Part shown: positions 44,015-53,142 of the stretch, in pieces | How the letters are laid out: each line of letters starts with the position of its first letter | Numbering within the stretch: position 1 is the first letter of the stretch | Source: JAOUEA01 sp963719165 | GTDB lineage: Bacteria > Actinomycetota > UBA4738 > HRBIN12 | Direction of reading: 5' to 3' | Length of the DNA stretch: 64,000 nucleotides | Assembly: GCA_963719165.1 (NCBI GenBank) | Contig: CAVRAV010000001.1 | Span: 248,001 to 312,000, forward strand | Program-made: the position numbers and the translations under genes | Notes under the pieces: generated by a model | Database searches by the model: none | Seen by the model: only the letters and a program-made list of their open reading frames with translations | Told to the model about the DNA's origin: nothing

Positions 44015-44842
44015 GTGCCTGACGATCGGCCGATCGGCGTGTTCGACTCCGGTGTGGGCGGCCTCACGGTGGCCCGCGCCATCATGGATCTGCTGCCGCA
44101 CGAGCCCCAGATCTACGTCGGAGACACGGCGCGCTCGCCGTACGGCCCGCGCTCGGTAGAGGAGATCCGACGCTTCGGCATGCAGATCGCGGGCTACCTG
44201 GTCTCGCGCGACGTCAAGATGCTCGTCGTTGCCTGCAACTCGGTGGAGGTGAGCGCCATCGAGGAGATCGCGGAACACGCGGGGATCCCCGTCGTCGGTG
44301 TGGTGGACCCGGGAACGCGCGCCGCCGCACGTGCCACGCGCAACCGCGTCGTGGGCATGATCGGTACGCAGGCCACCGTCGCCTCCCGCGCCTACGAGCG
44401 TTCCATGGCCGTGGCGGCACCCTGGATCGCGCTCCACTCGAGGGCGGCTCCGGTGTTCGTGGAGCATGTGGAACGCGGGGACACCACGTCAGGCGAGTTG
44501 CGGGAGGCCGCGCGCGGGTATCTTGGGCCGCTAGTGGCTGAAGGCATCGACACGCTCATCCTCGGGTGCACGCACTACCCGCTCCTGTCGGGGATGCTGC
44601 AGCTCGAGCTGGGATCCGACGTCGTCCTGGTCTCCTCCGCCGAGGAGACCGCCAAGGACGTGTACGCGACGCTCGTACGCGAAGACCTGGAACGCGCGAC
44701 TCCCGGCCATCCCCGCCACGAGTTCCTCGTCACCGGCGAACCGGCTCGGTTCCAACGGGTGGCGGAGGTCTTCCTGGGGCCTGAGCTCGGCGAGGTCCGC
44801 GCCGCCCGGGCCCAGCCGGCTGGCGGTGGCTCGTGGAGTTGA
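44015..44842 (+). CDS. murI: Glutamate racemase MurI
   Basis: 275 residues, GTG start. It makes D-glutamate for peptidoglycan. The family start IGVFDSGVGGLTVARAI is present, and the two catalytic Cys are Cys74 (VVACNSVEVSA) and Cys185 (LILGCTHYPLL). It overlaps the following MBL gene by 10 bases in another frame, so the two are translationally linked. The ordering cysM-murI-MBL-rph-rdgB is conserved in actinobacteria. Confidence 0.95.
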   Translation: MPDDRPIGVFDSGVGGLTVARAIMDLLPHEPQIYVGDTARSPYGPRSVEEIRRFGMQIAGYLVSRDVKMLVVACNSVEVSAIEEIAEHAGIPVVGVVDPGTRAAARATRNRVVGMIGTQATVASRAYERSMAVAAPWIALHSRAAPVFVEHVERGDTTSGELREAARGYLGPLVAEGIDTLILGCTHYPLLSGMLQLELGSDVVLVSSAEETAKDVYATLVREDLERATPGHPRHEFLVTGEPARFQRVAEVFLGPELGEVRAARAQPAGGGSWS

Positions 44843-45585
44843 TCGTCCTTGGAGCGGCCGGCACGTGGCCGCCGGCGGGGGGGGCCAATTGTGGCTACCT
44901 CCTTCGTCACGAAGGCACGCACGTGTGGATGGACGCCGGCACCGGGACGTTCGCCAACCTCCAACAGCATGTGGGTGTGGGCGACCTCGACGCGATCGTG
45001 GTCACCCACGGCCACCCGGACCATTTCGTGGACGTGATCCCCGCGTTCTATGCCCGGCACTACGGCCACATGGGGGAGCCGGGTCTTCCGTTCTACTCGC
45101 CCGAGGGGTTCACGGAGCTGGCGAGCCTCTTGGTGACCGAGGGCGGGCGCGACGTGATGGGGGAGGCCTACGACTTCCGGAACGTGGCGGGCGGCGACTC
45201 GTTCACCGTCGGATCACTCACCTTCTCGGTGTTCGACATGGCCCACATCGGGGTGAACGCGGTGGGATTCAGGGTGGAGGCCGGCGGCGCCGTGCTCTCG
45301 TACACGGGCGACACCGGCCCTTGCGACGAGGTCGTCGAGATGTCGCGCGACGCCGGCATCCTGCTCGCGGAGGCCACTTATCAGAACGACAGCGTGCTCT
45401 ACCCGTTCCACCTGAGCGCGGCGCAGGCGGGCGACGTGGCCACCAAGGCCGGCGTCGCGCGCCTCGTGCTCACCCACCTGCTTCCGGGCCTCGACCCCGC
45501 GCTTTCGATCGCCGAGGCCGCCGAGACGTACGCGGGTCCGGTGGACGTGGCCACCCACGACATGGTGCTCGAGGTCCGACCGTGA
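44833..45585 (+). CDS. MBL-fold hydrolase, Rv1339-like phosphodiesterase
   Basis: 250 residues. The metallo-beta-lactamase motif THGHPDHF gives His59, His61, Asp63 and His64; later ligands include His near 138 (MAHIGVN), Asp in SYTGDTGP and His in LVLTHLLPG. The position between murI and rph matches M. tuberculosis Rv1339, described as an atypical class II cyclic-nucleotide phosphodiesterase, so a cAMP-hydrolysing role is a reasonable inference. Other MBL activities (RNase Z-like) cannot be excluded. It overlaps rph by 4 bases. Confidence 0.85.
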   Translation: MELIVLGAAGTWPPAGGANCGYLLRHEGTHVWMDAGTGTFANLQQHVGVGDLDAIVVTHGHPDHFVDVIPAFYARHYGHMGEPGLPFYSPEGFTELASLLVTEGGRDVMGEAYDFRNVAGGDSFTVGSLTFSVFDMAHIGVNAVGFRVEAGGAVLSYTGDTGPCDEVVEMSRDAGILLAEATYQNDSVLYPFHLSAAQAGDVATKAGVARLVLTHLLPGLDPALSIAEAAETYAGPVDVATHDMVLEVRP

Positions 45586-46304
45586 CGCGTCCCGACGGCC
45601 GGGCGCCCGAGGAGCTCAGGCCCGTCGCGTGGGAGCTCGGCTTCCAGGAGTGGGCGGCCGGATCCGTCTTGTTCTCGATGGGGCGCACGCGCGTGCTCGT
45701 GGCCGCGTCGGTTTCCGAGGACGCCCCGCGCTGGCTGAAGGGGACCGGCAAGGGGTGGGTGACGGGCGAGTACTCCATGCTCCCCGCCAGCACGAACGAG
45801 CGATCCTCCCGTGAGGTGAACCGCGGGCGTCCGGGCGGGCGCACGCAGGAGATCCAACGCCTGATCGGTCGCTCGCTTCGCAGCATCACCGACCTTTCGC
45901 GCCTCGGCGAGCGAACGATCACCGTGGACTGCGACGTGCTGCAGGCCGACGCGGGGACCCGCACCGCCTCGATCACCGGCGGCTACATCGCGCTCGCCCT
46001 GGCCCTGCGCGGCCTCGAGCGCGACGGCAAGGTCCCCGGCGATCTCCTCACCGACAGCGTGGCCGCGGTGAGCGTCGGGATCGTCGACGGGGAGGCGCGC
46101 CTGGACCTGTGTTACGAGGAAGACGCCGGCGCGGACGTGGACTTCAACGTGGTCATGACCGGGGCGGGCACGTTCGTGGAGGTGCAGGGCACGGCGGAAG
46201 GCCTCCCGTTCGACCGTACGCAGCTCGACGCTCTGCTCGAGCTGGGGGCGGCCGGCGTCGCGGACCTCACGGCCATGCAGCGCCGGGCCCTCGGCGACCG
46301 ATAA
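45582..46304 (+). CDS. rph: Ribonuclease PH
   Basis: The 240 residues start at the GTG overlapping the MBL stop; the frame continues open upstream but TRPDGRAPEELRPVAWELGFQEWAAGSVLFSMG is the standard beginning. It trims tRNA 3' ends phosphorolytically. Motifs include WLKGTGKGWVTGEYSMLP, REVNRGRPGGRTQEIQRLIGRSLR, the phosphate-site TITVDCDVLQADAGTRTASITGG and EEDAGADVDFNVV. It is followed by rdgB after 3 bases. Confidence 0.96.
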   Translation: MTRPDGRAPEELRPVAWELGFQEWAAGSVLFSMGRTRVLVAASVSEDAPRWLKGTGKGWVTGEYSMLPASTNERSSREVNRGRPGGRTQEIQRLIGRSLRSITDLSRLGERTITVDCDVLQADAGTRTASITGGYIALALALRGLERDGKVPGDLLTDSVAAVSVGIVDGEARLDLCYEEDAGADVDFNVVMTGAGTFVEVQGTAEGLPFDRTQLDALLELGAAGVADLTAMQRRALGDR

Positions 46305-46307
46305 CCC

Positions 46308-46928
46308 GTGGCGTTCCCCGAACGCACGGCGATCGCCTCGCACAACGTCCACAAGCTCCACGAGCTCGGGCGCATCTGTGCCGACTGGCCCACCGAGTGG
46401 GTGAGCGTCGAGACGGACGATCCGGCCACCTTCCCCGACGTCGAGGAGACGGGGGACACCTACCTGGACAACGCCCTGCTGAAGGCGCGCGCCGTGGCGG
46501 AGGCGCTCGGCATCCCGGCCATCGCCGACGACTCGGGCATCGAGGTGGACGCCCTGGGCGGCAAACCCGGACCCAGGAGTGCGCGCTACGCCGGGGAGCG
46601 GGCCTCCGACGAGGAGAACCTCCGGAGACTGATGCAGGCGCTCCGAGGCATCCCCGCGAGCGGCCGTACGGCGCGCTACCGCTGCGTGGCGGCCGTGGCC
46701 CTCCCCGACGGCCGGGAGCTGCATGCCGAGGGAACGTGCGAAGGCACGCTCGTGCCCAACCGACGGGGAACGCGCGGGTTCGGCTACGACCCCGTCTTCG
46801 TCCCCGAGGGCTGGGAGGAGACGATGGCCGAGCTCACGGCCGAGCAGAAGGATCGCATCAGCCATCGCGGCCGGGCCTTCCGGAGCCTCGGGCGGCTCAT
46901 CGCGTCGGAGCTACCCAGCTCAAGGTAG
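46308..46928 (+). CDS. rdgB: XTP/dITP pyrophosphatase RdgB/HAM1
   Basis: 206 residues, GTG start. It hydrolyses non-canonical purine triphosphates to prevent their incorporation. Motifs are AIASHNVHKLHELGRI, ETGDTYLDNALLKARAVAEALGIPAIADDSGIEVDALGG and the substrate-site GTRGFGYDPVFVPEG with the C-terminal SHRGRAFRSL. It ends the conserved sulfur/cell-wall/nucleotide cluster. Confidence 0.95.
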   Translation: MAFPERTAIASHNVHKLHELGRICADWPTEWVSVETDDPATFPDVEETGDTYLDNALLKARAVAEALGIPAIADDSGIEVDALGGKPGPRSARYAGERASDEENLRRLMQALRGIPASGRTARYRCVAAVALPDGRELHAEGTCEGTLVPNRRGTRGFGYDPVFVPEGWEETMAELTAEQKDRISHRGRAFRSLGRLIASELPSSR

Positions 46929-46954
46929 GGGCTCCCGCGGCCGACGCTTGTGTC

Positions 46955-48124
46955 GTGGATCGAACGCAGGCGGGGACTCGTTCGGAGGCCGACCGTCGGA
47001 CACTGCGCGCCACGCGCGGGTTCTTCGACGGGAAATCGACCTTCTTGGTGGCGGTGGTGGGGTTCGCCTTCGTCGGCGTTGTCGCCGTCTTGGACTACCT
47101 CACGCCGCGCCTGTCCCTTTCGCTGCTGTACCTCATGCCGATCGGCTTGGTCACGTGGAACCTCGGCCGTCGCTGGGGCGCGCTCACCGTGGTCGTGGCG
47201 ACGGTGGCCGCGATCGCCGCCGACGTCACGGCTCACCCGACGGTTGGGCCCACCAACCCCGACACCTACTGGAACGCCCTGGTGCAGTTCGCGGTGTTCC
47301 TCGCCTTCGCGATCCTGCTCGACACCCTGCGCTCGTTCATCGACGATCAGTGGTCGCGCGTGGAGCGGGAGGAAGAGCGCTCGAGCGACCTTCGGGACAT
47401 GAATGACGCCAAGGACACGCTCCTGCACGCGGTGTCCCACGACCTCAAGAGCCCGCTCGCGGGGATCCTCGGCGCGATGCAGACCATCCGGCGCGATCCC
47501 GAGCTCCATCTGTCCCCGGATGAGCGCGAGAGCCTCTACGAGGTGATCGAGCAGAGCGGTCGCAAGATGAACCGCTTGATCGACGACCTCCTGGATCTCG
47601 ACCGGATCGACCGGGGGAAGCTGCATCCCAAGCGCAGGCCCACGGACCTCGGAGAGCTCGCGCGGCGCATCGTGAGCGAGAACGCCGCGCTCGCAACACA
47701 CCCGGTGCGCATCGAGGCCGAGGACGTGCACGTAGACATCGATCCCACGAAGGTCGACCGCATCATCGAGAACCTCCTCATGAACGCGGCCCGCCACACG
47801 CCCGCGGGTACCCCCGTCCACGTGCGGGTCAGCACCGAGCCGGGGGGAGCCACCCTGGTGGTCGAGGACGAAGGCCCCGGCGTGCCCGACGAGCTGAAGG
47901 ACGTGCTCTTCGAGGCCTTCCGCCAGGGGGACGGCTCGAGCGGCCGGGGCGTGGGGATCGGCCTTTCGCTCGTGCGGAGCTTCGCGGAACTGCACGGCGG
48001 CACCGCGCGCATCGAAGATCGCGATGGCGGCGGCGCGCGGTTCGTGGTGAAGCTCCCGGGCGCCATCGTGCGCCTGGAGGACCTCACCGCCGAGACTGAG
48101 GCACCCGCCCTGCACGCCGTCTAG
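46955..48124 (+). CDS. Membrane sensor histidine kinase (orphan)
   Basis: 389 residues from GTG 46955. Four TM segments (about residues 30-48, 55-70, 74-92 and 107-125; KdpD/DUF4118-like) are followed by a HisKA region with phospho-acceptor His162 (AVSHDLKSPLAG) and a HATPase domain with ENLLMNAARHTP, VEDEGPGVPDE and GVGIGLSLVRSFAELHGG. No response regulator gene is next to it. The short loops suggest sensing within the membrane. The frame is open upstream through rdgB, but that part is not the real product. Confidence 0.85.
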   Translation: MDRTQAGTRSEADRRTLRATRGFFDGKSTFLVAVVGFAFVGVVAVLDYLTPRLSLSLLYLMPIGLVTWNLGRRWGALTVVVATVAAIAADVTAHPTVGPTNPDTYWNALVQFAVFLAFAILLDTLRSFIDDQWSRVEREEERSSDLRDMNDAKDTLLHAVSHDLKSPLAGILGAMQTIRRDPELHLSPDERESLYEVIEQSGRKMNRLIDDLLDLDRIDRGKLHPKRRPTDLGELARRIVSENAALATHPVRIEAEDVHVDIDPTKVDRIIENLLMNAARHTPAGTPVHVRVSTEPGGATLVVEDEGPGVPDELKDVLFEAFRQGDGSSGRGVGIGLSLVRSFAELHGGTARIEDRDGGGARFVVKLPGAIVRLEDLTAETEAPALHAV

Positions 48125-48203
48125 GCGCCCGACGGCCCTTGCTCCCTCCCACAACGCAGTACTAGAGTCCGCGGCGTCCAACCAACTGCCCGGAGCGCCC
48201 GCG

Positions 48204-49463
48204 TTGCACAGCCTCGTTCGTGTAGTCCTCGTCGTGTCCATGGTGCTCGGGTCGGCGTCGCTCGGGGTGGTCGCGCGCGCCGAGGCATCTCGTTGTCCGA
48301 GCACGGGAACGAGGGTGCCCGCCGGCGCGGACATCCAATCGTTCCTCGACGCCGGTATCGCGGGGGAGGCCTTCTGCCTCGATGCCGGGACGTACCTGCC
48401 TGCCGCCACGCTTCGACCCCGATCGGGCCAGGCGCTCTACGGCATCGCCGGAGCGACCGAGATCGACGGTCGCGGTGTCCTCAATGCGCTCTTCGACGGG
48501 TGCACGCTCACGGGGGTGATCGGGAGCTGCGCCCCGTCGGATCCCTCGGGCGTGGGCCTCTTCGATCTCACGCTCCGTCGGGCGAAGGTCTACGACGCCC
48601 GCACGGGCAGCGGCTGGCTCCTCGACGGCATCGGCGCCGTCGATTCGGCCCAGATCGGGATCGTCCTTCGGGGGACCGATACCGTCGTGCGAGACTCCGT
48701 CGCGCAGAACAACGGCAAGTTCGGGATCACCGCGTCCTTCACGATCGGCGGCCGGGTCGAGAACGACGTCATCGCGAACAACAACTCGCCGGCGAACCCA
48801 CCCGGTTATTCGGGTGCGACGCACTTCACCAACACCCTCGATCTGCAGGTCGTGAACAACCAGGTGCACGACAACTACGGACGGGGCGTCTGGTTCGACA
48901 TCGACAGCAAGGGCGGCCTGGTGCAGGGCAACACGGTGGCGAGGCAGCTCACCTACGCCTACGCGAACACCCCCTACGCCGTGGGCGACGGGATCCGGAT
49001 CGAGATCAGCTGCGCGATCACCGTGGCGGACAACGTCGTTACCGCCAACCAAGGCCCGCAGATCGCGATCGACGGCTCGGACGGCGACGTCGTTCTCCGG
49101 AACACGGCCGTCGCCCCCCCCGGTCAGCCGGGGATCCGGGTGGCGCCCCAGGATCAGCGGAAGGCGCAGCCTCCCAGCAAGAACTGCGACGGGACCCTCA
49201 GGACGGCGACCGGCAACACCGTCAGCGGCAACGTCATCACGCAGCAGGGGCATGCCCCGGCCTCCGACTACAGCGGGATTTTGCAGAAGAGCCCGTCGAG
49301 CTCCACCACCGGCACCCGCTTCGACGCGAACACCTACCACGTGCGAGATTGCTCCGCCCACCTGTGGCGGTGGTGGGACGGCGTTGCCTCGGTCAAGATC
49401 GGGTTCGCCGTGCTGCGGGCCGCGTACGGCCAGGAGTCGAACGGCGGGTGCCTCACGACGTAG
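48204..49463 (+). CDS. Secreted right-handed beta-helix protein
   Basis: 419 residues, TTG start. A signal peptide (about residues 5-27, cleaved near ARAEA) is followed by a repetitive helix of strands: VVRDSVAQNNGKFGIT, VENDVIANNN, LQVVNNQVHDNYGRGVWF, LVQGNTVARQ, ITVADNVVTANQGPQIAI and VSGNVITQQ. This is the pectate-lyase/carbohydrate-binding PbH1 pattern. Conserved Cys pairs suggest disulfides. It probably binds or cleaves polysaccharides outside the cell. The next gene is another secreted protein. Confidence 0.75.
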   Translation: MHSLVRVVLVVSMVLGSASLGVVARAEASRCPSTGTRVPAGADIQSFLDAGIAGEAFCLDAGTYLPAATLRPRSGQALYGIAGATEIDGRGVLNALFDGCTLTGVIGSCAPSDPSGVGLFDLTLRRAKVYDARTGSGWLLDGIGAVDSAQIGIVLRGTDTVVRDSVAQNNGKFGITASFTIGGRVENDVIANNNSPANPPGYSGATHFTNTLDLQVVNNQVHDNYGRGVWFDIDSKGGLVQGNTVARQLTYAYANTPYAVGDGIRIEISCAITVADNVVTANQGPQIAIDGSDGDVVLRNTAVAPPGQPGIRVAPQDQRKAQPPSKNCDGTLRTATGNTVSGNVITQQGHAPASDYSGILQKSPSSSTTGTRFDANTYHVRDCSAHLWRWWDGVASVKIGFAVLRAAYGQESNGGCLTT

Positions 49464-49540
49464 CTCGGCCGAGCCGGGGCCGTGGCGGACCGGTCGAGGT
49501 CGGCTAGTATCGAGCGCGTTCTCAGCCGACCGGCACTCCG

Positions 49541-52012
49541 ATGCCTCGGCGCAGCGCCGCAAAAGATCGGGAGGGGATCACCGCGAGATCGAAAGGCTTC
49601 GGGCCTTCGGCGTGCCGGCGCGCGTCGATCGTGCTGGCGCTGGGAGTCCTGAGCGCCTTCGGCCTGGTCCCCGGCCTGCCCCTCTCCTCGGCCGTCGCGG
49701 CGGGCCTCTGCGCGACGCCGGGCGGCTCGGGGGCCGGCGGCACCCTGGGGGGCGTGGTCAACACCTATTTCCCGGGTGTCGGGACCGCCGCGGCGGGCGC
49801 CGACAGCATCGACGTTGGCGCTTCGTCGGGTGCGGCGGCGCCGATCGCCAAGGGCGACCTCCTGCTGGTCGTCCAGATGCAGGATGCAGACTTCGACGCC
49901 AGCAACACGGACTCCTATGGGCACGGAGGCGCCCCCGCAGCGCCCGCGTCGGGATACACCTCCCTGCACGCGACGGGTCGGTACGAATACGTGCGCGCGA
50001 GCTCGGCCGTGGTGGGCGGGACCGTGAACATCGCCGGACTCGGCGCCGGCGGCGGGCTGATCAACGGGTACCGCTCCGCGGCCGCCACTGCGGCCGCCGG
50101 CCAGCGGACGTTTCAGGTCGTCCGGGTGCCGCAGTACACGACGGCCACGACGAGTTCGGCGCTCACCGCGCTCGCGTGGAACGGCTCGGTCGGCGGCATC
50201 CTGGCGTTGGACGCGAGCGGCGCGCTCACCCTCGGTGGGGTCGTCAGCGTCGACGGCCTCGGCTTCCGCGGCGCCCCGGGCCTTCAGCGCGGAGGTGCCC
50301 CGGGATTCTCCAACACCGACGTGGCGGTGAGTGCCACCGCGAACGTCGACGGGAACAAGGGCGAGGGGATCGGCGGGACGCCGGTGGGCACCGTGGCCGG
50401 GAACGGCTATCCGGGGGGCGACGCGGCGCGTGGCGCACCGGGGAACGCCGGCGGCGGCGGCACCGATGGGAATCCGAACGCGAACGACCAGAACACCGGC
50501 GGGGGAGGGGGCGGCAACGGGGGCGACGGCGGCCAGGGGGGAAACGCTTGGTCCTCCGGAGTTGCCACCGGTGGCTACGGGGGCGTCGGCCTACCCGCCG
50601 GCCCGGGACGGGTGTTCCTCGGAGGAGGAGGCGGATCGGGCACGACCAACAACCACGCCGCGCCTCAGGCCGACGGGGCGAACGGCGGCGGCATCGTCCT
50701 CATCCGGGCGGGATCCATCGCGGGCAGCGGCTCCATCACGGCGATGGGCGCGGACGCGTACAACCAGACGCTGAACGACGGCGGGGGCGGCGGTGGGGGC
50801 GGCGGGACGGTCGTCATCACCGTTCCCGCCGGGTCGCTCGCGGGAACGACCGTAAGCGCGGACGGCGGAGGTGGCGGGGATGCCTGGCCTAACCAGGCGG
50901 GGGCGGGCAACGCCCACGGTCCCGGCGGTGGAGGCGGTGGCGGCTGGATCCTCACGTCGAGCGCGCCAACCTCCCTAAGCGTCGGCGGCGGCGGGCACGG
51001 CACCACCACTATGGGCATGCTCCCATTCGGCTCGTTCAACGGCGGCCCGGGACACACGGCGACGGCCGCGTCCGATGAGATCCCCGGCGTGAGCGGTGGC
51101 GCTGAGTGCGCCGACCTCGAGATGGCCAAGACGGGACCCGCGACCGTGCACGCGGGCGGCCACCTCGTCTACACGCTCTCGGTCACGAACCACGGGCCCT
51201 CGCCCGCACAGACCGTGTCCGTGCTCGATACGCTGCCCTCCGGGGTGACGTTCCTCTCCGCTACAGGCGCAGGGTGGACGTGCTCCCACGCGGGCAACGT
51301 GTCGGTCACGTGCAAGCGGCCGGCGCTCGCCCCGGGAACCACGGCGCCGGACATCACGGTGGCCGTCACCGCGCCCAAGCAGGCCTCCGCGATCACGAAC
51401 ACGGCGGCGGTGTCTGCCGTCTCTCCCGATCCGGATCCCACGAACGACACCGCTGAGTCGACGACCTCGGTGACGGCCTCGGCCGACCTCCAGATGGCCA
51501 AGACGGGACCCGCGACCGTGCACGCGGGCGACCGCCTCGTCTACACGCTCTCGGTCACGAACCACGGGCCCTCGCTCGCACAGACCGTATCCGTGCTCGA
51601 TACGCTGCCCTCCGGGGTGACGTTGGTATCCGCCTCGGGCCCAGGGTGGACGTGCTCCCACGCGGGCAACGTCTCGGTCACGTGCAAGCGGCCTACGCTC
51701 GCCTCCGGAGCCACGGCGCCGGACATCACGGTGGCCGTCACCGCGCCGAGCCAGGCCGCGGCGATCACGAACGAGGCAGCGGTTTCCTCGGCGACGTTCG
51801 ACCCCACGCCGGTCAACGACGCCTCCACCTGGAAGACCTCGGTCGAGGCCGCCGTCTCCGGCGGCGGTGGCGGCGGGATGGCCGGCACGGGCGCCGATCT
51901 TCGTGGCGTGTTGTGGCTCGAACTCGCCTTGATCGTCCTGGGCGGCTCGTTCCTGGTCTTCGGCCGCCGATCGTTCCGGGCGCCGCCCGGCCGCCACGTT
52001 CAGACGCGCTGA
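49541..52012 (+). CDS. Large secreted glycine-rich protein with two DUF11 repeats
   Basis: 823 residues. A long signal (about residues 25-53) is followed by a domain of about 230 residues, then a glycine-rich region (about 235-480) with runs such as GGGGGGNGGDGGQGG, then two tandem DUF11-type Ig-like repeats (about 524-647 and 648-771), a Gly spacer and a C-terminal TM with a basic tail (LELALIVLGGSFLVFGRRSFR). It looks like a cell-surface stalk or adhesin. No LPxTG sorting motif is visible; MAGTGAD is near but not canonical. The two repeats are almost identical at DNA level. Confidence 0.75.
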   Translation: MPRRSAAKDREGITARSKGFGPSACRRASIVLALGVLSAFGLVPGLPLSSAVAAGLCATPGGSGAGGTLGGVVNTYFPGVGTAAAGADSIDVGASSGAAAPIAKGDLLLVVQMQDADFDASNTDSYGHGGAPAAPASGYTSLHATGRYEYVRASSAVVGGTVNIAGLGAGGGLINGYRSAAATAAAGQRTFQVVRVPQYTTATTSSALTALAWNGSVGGILALDASGALTLGGVVSVDGLGFRGAPGLQRGGAPGFSNTDVAVSATANVDGNKGEGIGGTPVGTVAGNGYPGGDAARGAPGNAGGGGTDGNPNANDQNTGGGGGGNGGDGGQGGNAWSSGVATGGYGGVGLPAGPGRVFLGGGGGSGTTNNHAAPQADGANGGGIVLIRAGSIAGSGSITAMGADAYNQTLNDGGGGGGGGGTVVITVPAGSLAGTTVSADGGGGGDAWPNQAGAGNAHGPGGGGGGGWILTSSAPTSLSVGGGGHGTTTMGMLPFGSFNGGPGHTATAASDEIPGVSGGAECADLEMAKTGPATVHAGGHLVYTLSVTNHGPSPAQTVSVLDTLPSGVTFLSATGAGWTCSHAGNVSVTCKRPALAPGTTAPDITVAVTAPKQASAITNTAAVSAVSPDPDPTNDTAESTTSVTASADLQMAKTGPATVHAGDRLVYTLSVTNHGPSLAQTVSVLDTLPSGVTLVSASGPGWTCSHAGNVSVTCKRPTLASGATAPDITVAVTAPSQAAAITNEAAVSSATFDPTPVNDASTWKTSVEAAVSGGGGGGMAGTGADLRGVLWLELALIVLGGSFLVFGRRSFRAPPGRHVQTR
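51113..51856 (+). repeat. Two 372-bp tandem repeats encoding DUF11 domains
   Basis: Unit 1 begins GACCTCGAGATGGCCAAGAC at 51113 and unit 2 begins GACCTCCAGATGGCCAAGAC at 51485, a period of exactly 372 bases (124 codons). The first 140 bases of each differ at only a handful of positions, and similarity falls toward the unit ends. It is a recent in-frame duplication inside the surface-protein gene and a likely site of copy-number change. Confidence 0.88.
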
Positions 52013-52051
52013 CCGCGCCAGGCGCGACGTCGATCCGGTGAGCGATCTCCG

Positions 52052-52136
52052 TGCGAGAGGGGGGATTCGAACCCCCACGCCCTTGCGGGCACTGGGACCT
52101 AAACCCAGCGCGTCTGCCTGATTCCGCCACTCTCGC
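52052..52136 (-). tRNA. tRNA-Leu (anticodon UAG)
   Basis: On the minus strand the acceptor GCGAGAG pairs with CTCTCGC, the anticodon stem-loop is CTGGG-TTTAGGT-CCCAG (anticodon TAG), a long variable arm GCCC-GCAA-GGGC follows, and the T-arm is GGGGG-TTCGAAT-CCCCC. The class II variable arm and anticodon fit leucine CUA codons. CCA is not encoded after discriminator A52052. Confidence 0.95.
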
Positions 52137-52222
52137 GTTCGTGCAGCCTAATCGCCTCGTGGTCGCGATCGAGGTGGACGAGCGGTTCGACCGGCGACGC
52201 CGGCTCTGGTAAGACTCTCCGC

Positions 52223-53014
52223 ATGCCCTCGCGACGCATCCTCAGCGTCCTCGCGGGCGTGGGAGTCTTCCTCAGCCTCATCGTGATCGAACGGGCGGAG
52301 GCGCCGCACGCGTTCGCGCTTACACGTCCTGCTTCGGCGGCGGGGGATGATGTGGGCGTCCGTCCCGTGGACGCGCTCCGCGAGGCGGGCGCGCGGATCG
52401 GCGTCCGCGCACCGGCAGGCCCACTCGTGGTCGCCACGGACGCGACCCGGCTGGTCGTCCACGCCCGGCCCGGCGGGGCGCGCACTTCGGTCCCCGCGCG
52501 CAACCCCTGGGCGCAGCCGCTGGCCTTCCCGGTCGTCGGCAGGTCCACCCATGGGGCGGGCCGCCAGTGGCTCCGGGTCCTCCTGGGGGTCCGACCCAAC
52601 GGCGTCGCGGGCTGGGTCCTCACGCGGCAGGTGCACGTGAGTCCGGTGCGCGACCGAATCGTCGTGGACCTGTCCGCACGGACGCTGCGCCGCTGGCACG
52701 ACCGTCGCCTCACGGACCGGCTCTCCGTGGCGGTCGGTGCGGACGCCAGCCCGACCCCTCCCGGCCGGTTCTTCGTATGGGCGCGCCTGGATGCCGCGGC
52801 CGGCGGCCCCTACGGTACGTTCGTCCTGGGCCTCTCGGGCTACCCGGGGGACGGCTCGGCCGCTGCGGGAAACGCGCGGCTCGCGATCCATGGGACGGCC
52901 GATCCAGGGGACCTCGGCCTCGCGGTCTCGCACGGATGTATCCGCGTCCTCAACGAGCAACTGCGGCGCCTGCTCGACGTCCCGATGGGCACCCTCGTGA
53001 CGATCCGGCCCTAG
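52223..53014 (+). CDS. L,D-transpeptidase (YkuD domain)
   Basis: 263 residues. An N-terminal signal anchor (residues 5-33) is followed by an SH3-like region (TRLVVHARPGG...VAGWVLTRQVHV) and the YkuD catalytic domain from about residue 140, with HGTADPGDLG and the Cys239 motif SHGCIRV. It would form 3-3 cross-links or attach proteins to peptidoglycan, using the Cys acyl-enzyme. It lies between tRNA-Leu and the cupredoxin gene on the opposite strand to the tRNA. Confidence 0.9.
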   Translation: MPSRRILSVLAGVGVFLSLIVIERAEAPHAFALTRPASAAGDDVGVRPVDALREAGARIGVRAPAGPLVVATDATRLVVHARPGGARTSVPARNPWAQPLAFPVVGRSTHGAGRQWLRVLLGVRPNGVAGWVLTRQVHVSPVRDRIVVDLSARTLRRWHDRRLTDRLSVAVGADASPTPPGRFFVWARLDAAAGGPYGTFVLGLSGYPGDGSAAAGNARLAIHGTADPGDLGLAVSHGCIRVLNEQLRRLLDVPMGTLVTIRP

Positions 53015-53142
53015 GGCTTCGGCTAGGACGTGACCGGCGTGCCCACCCCTTAGGGGCCGCCGCGTTCGTCTGCCGCGGAAGGGGTAGTATGCGGACCAGC
53101 GACCCCGAGGGGGGGCCGTGGCAAGCAGTGAGGGGGGCCTAC

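Noticed and set aside
49252..50892. A 546-codon plus-strand frame rich in Arg and Gly
   Set aside because: It is a frame-shifted reading of the glycine-rich surface protein.
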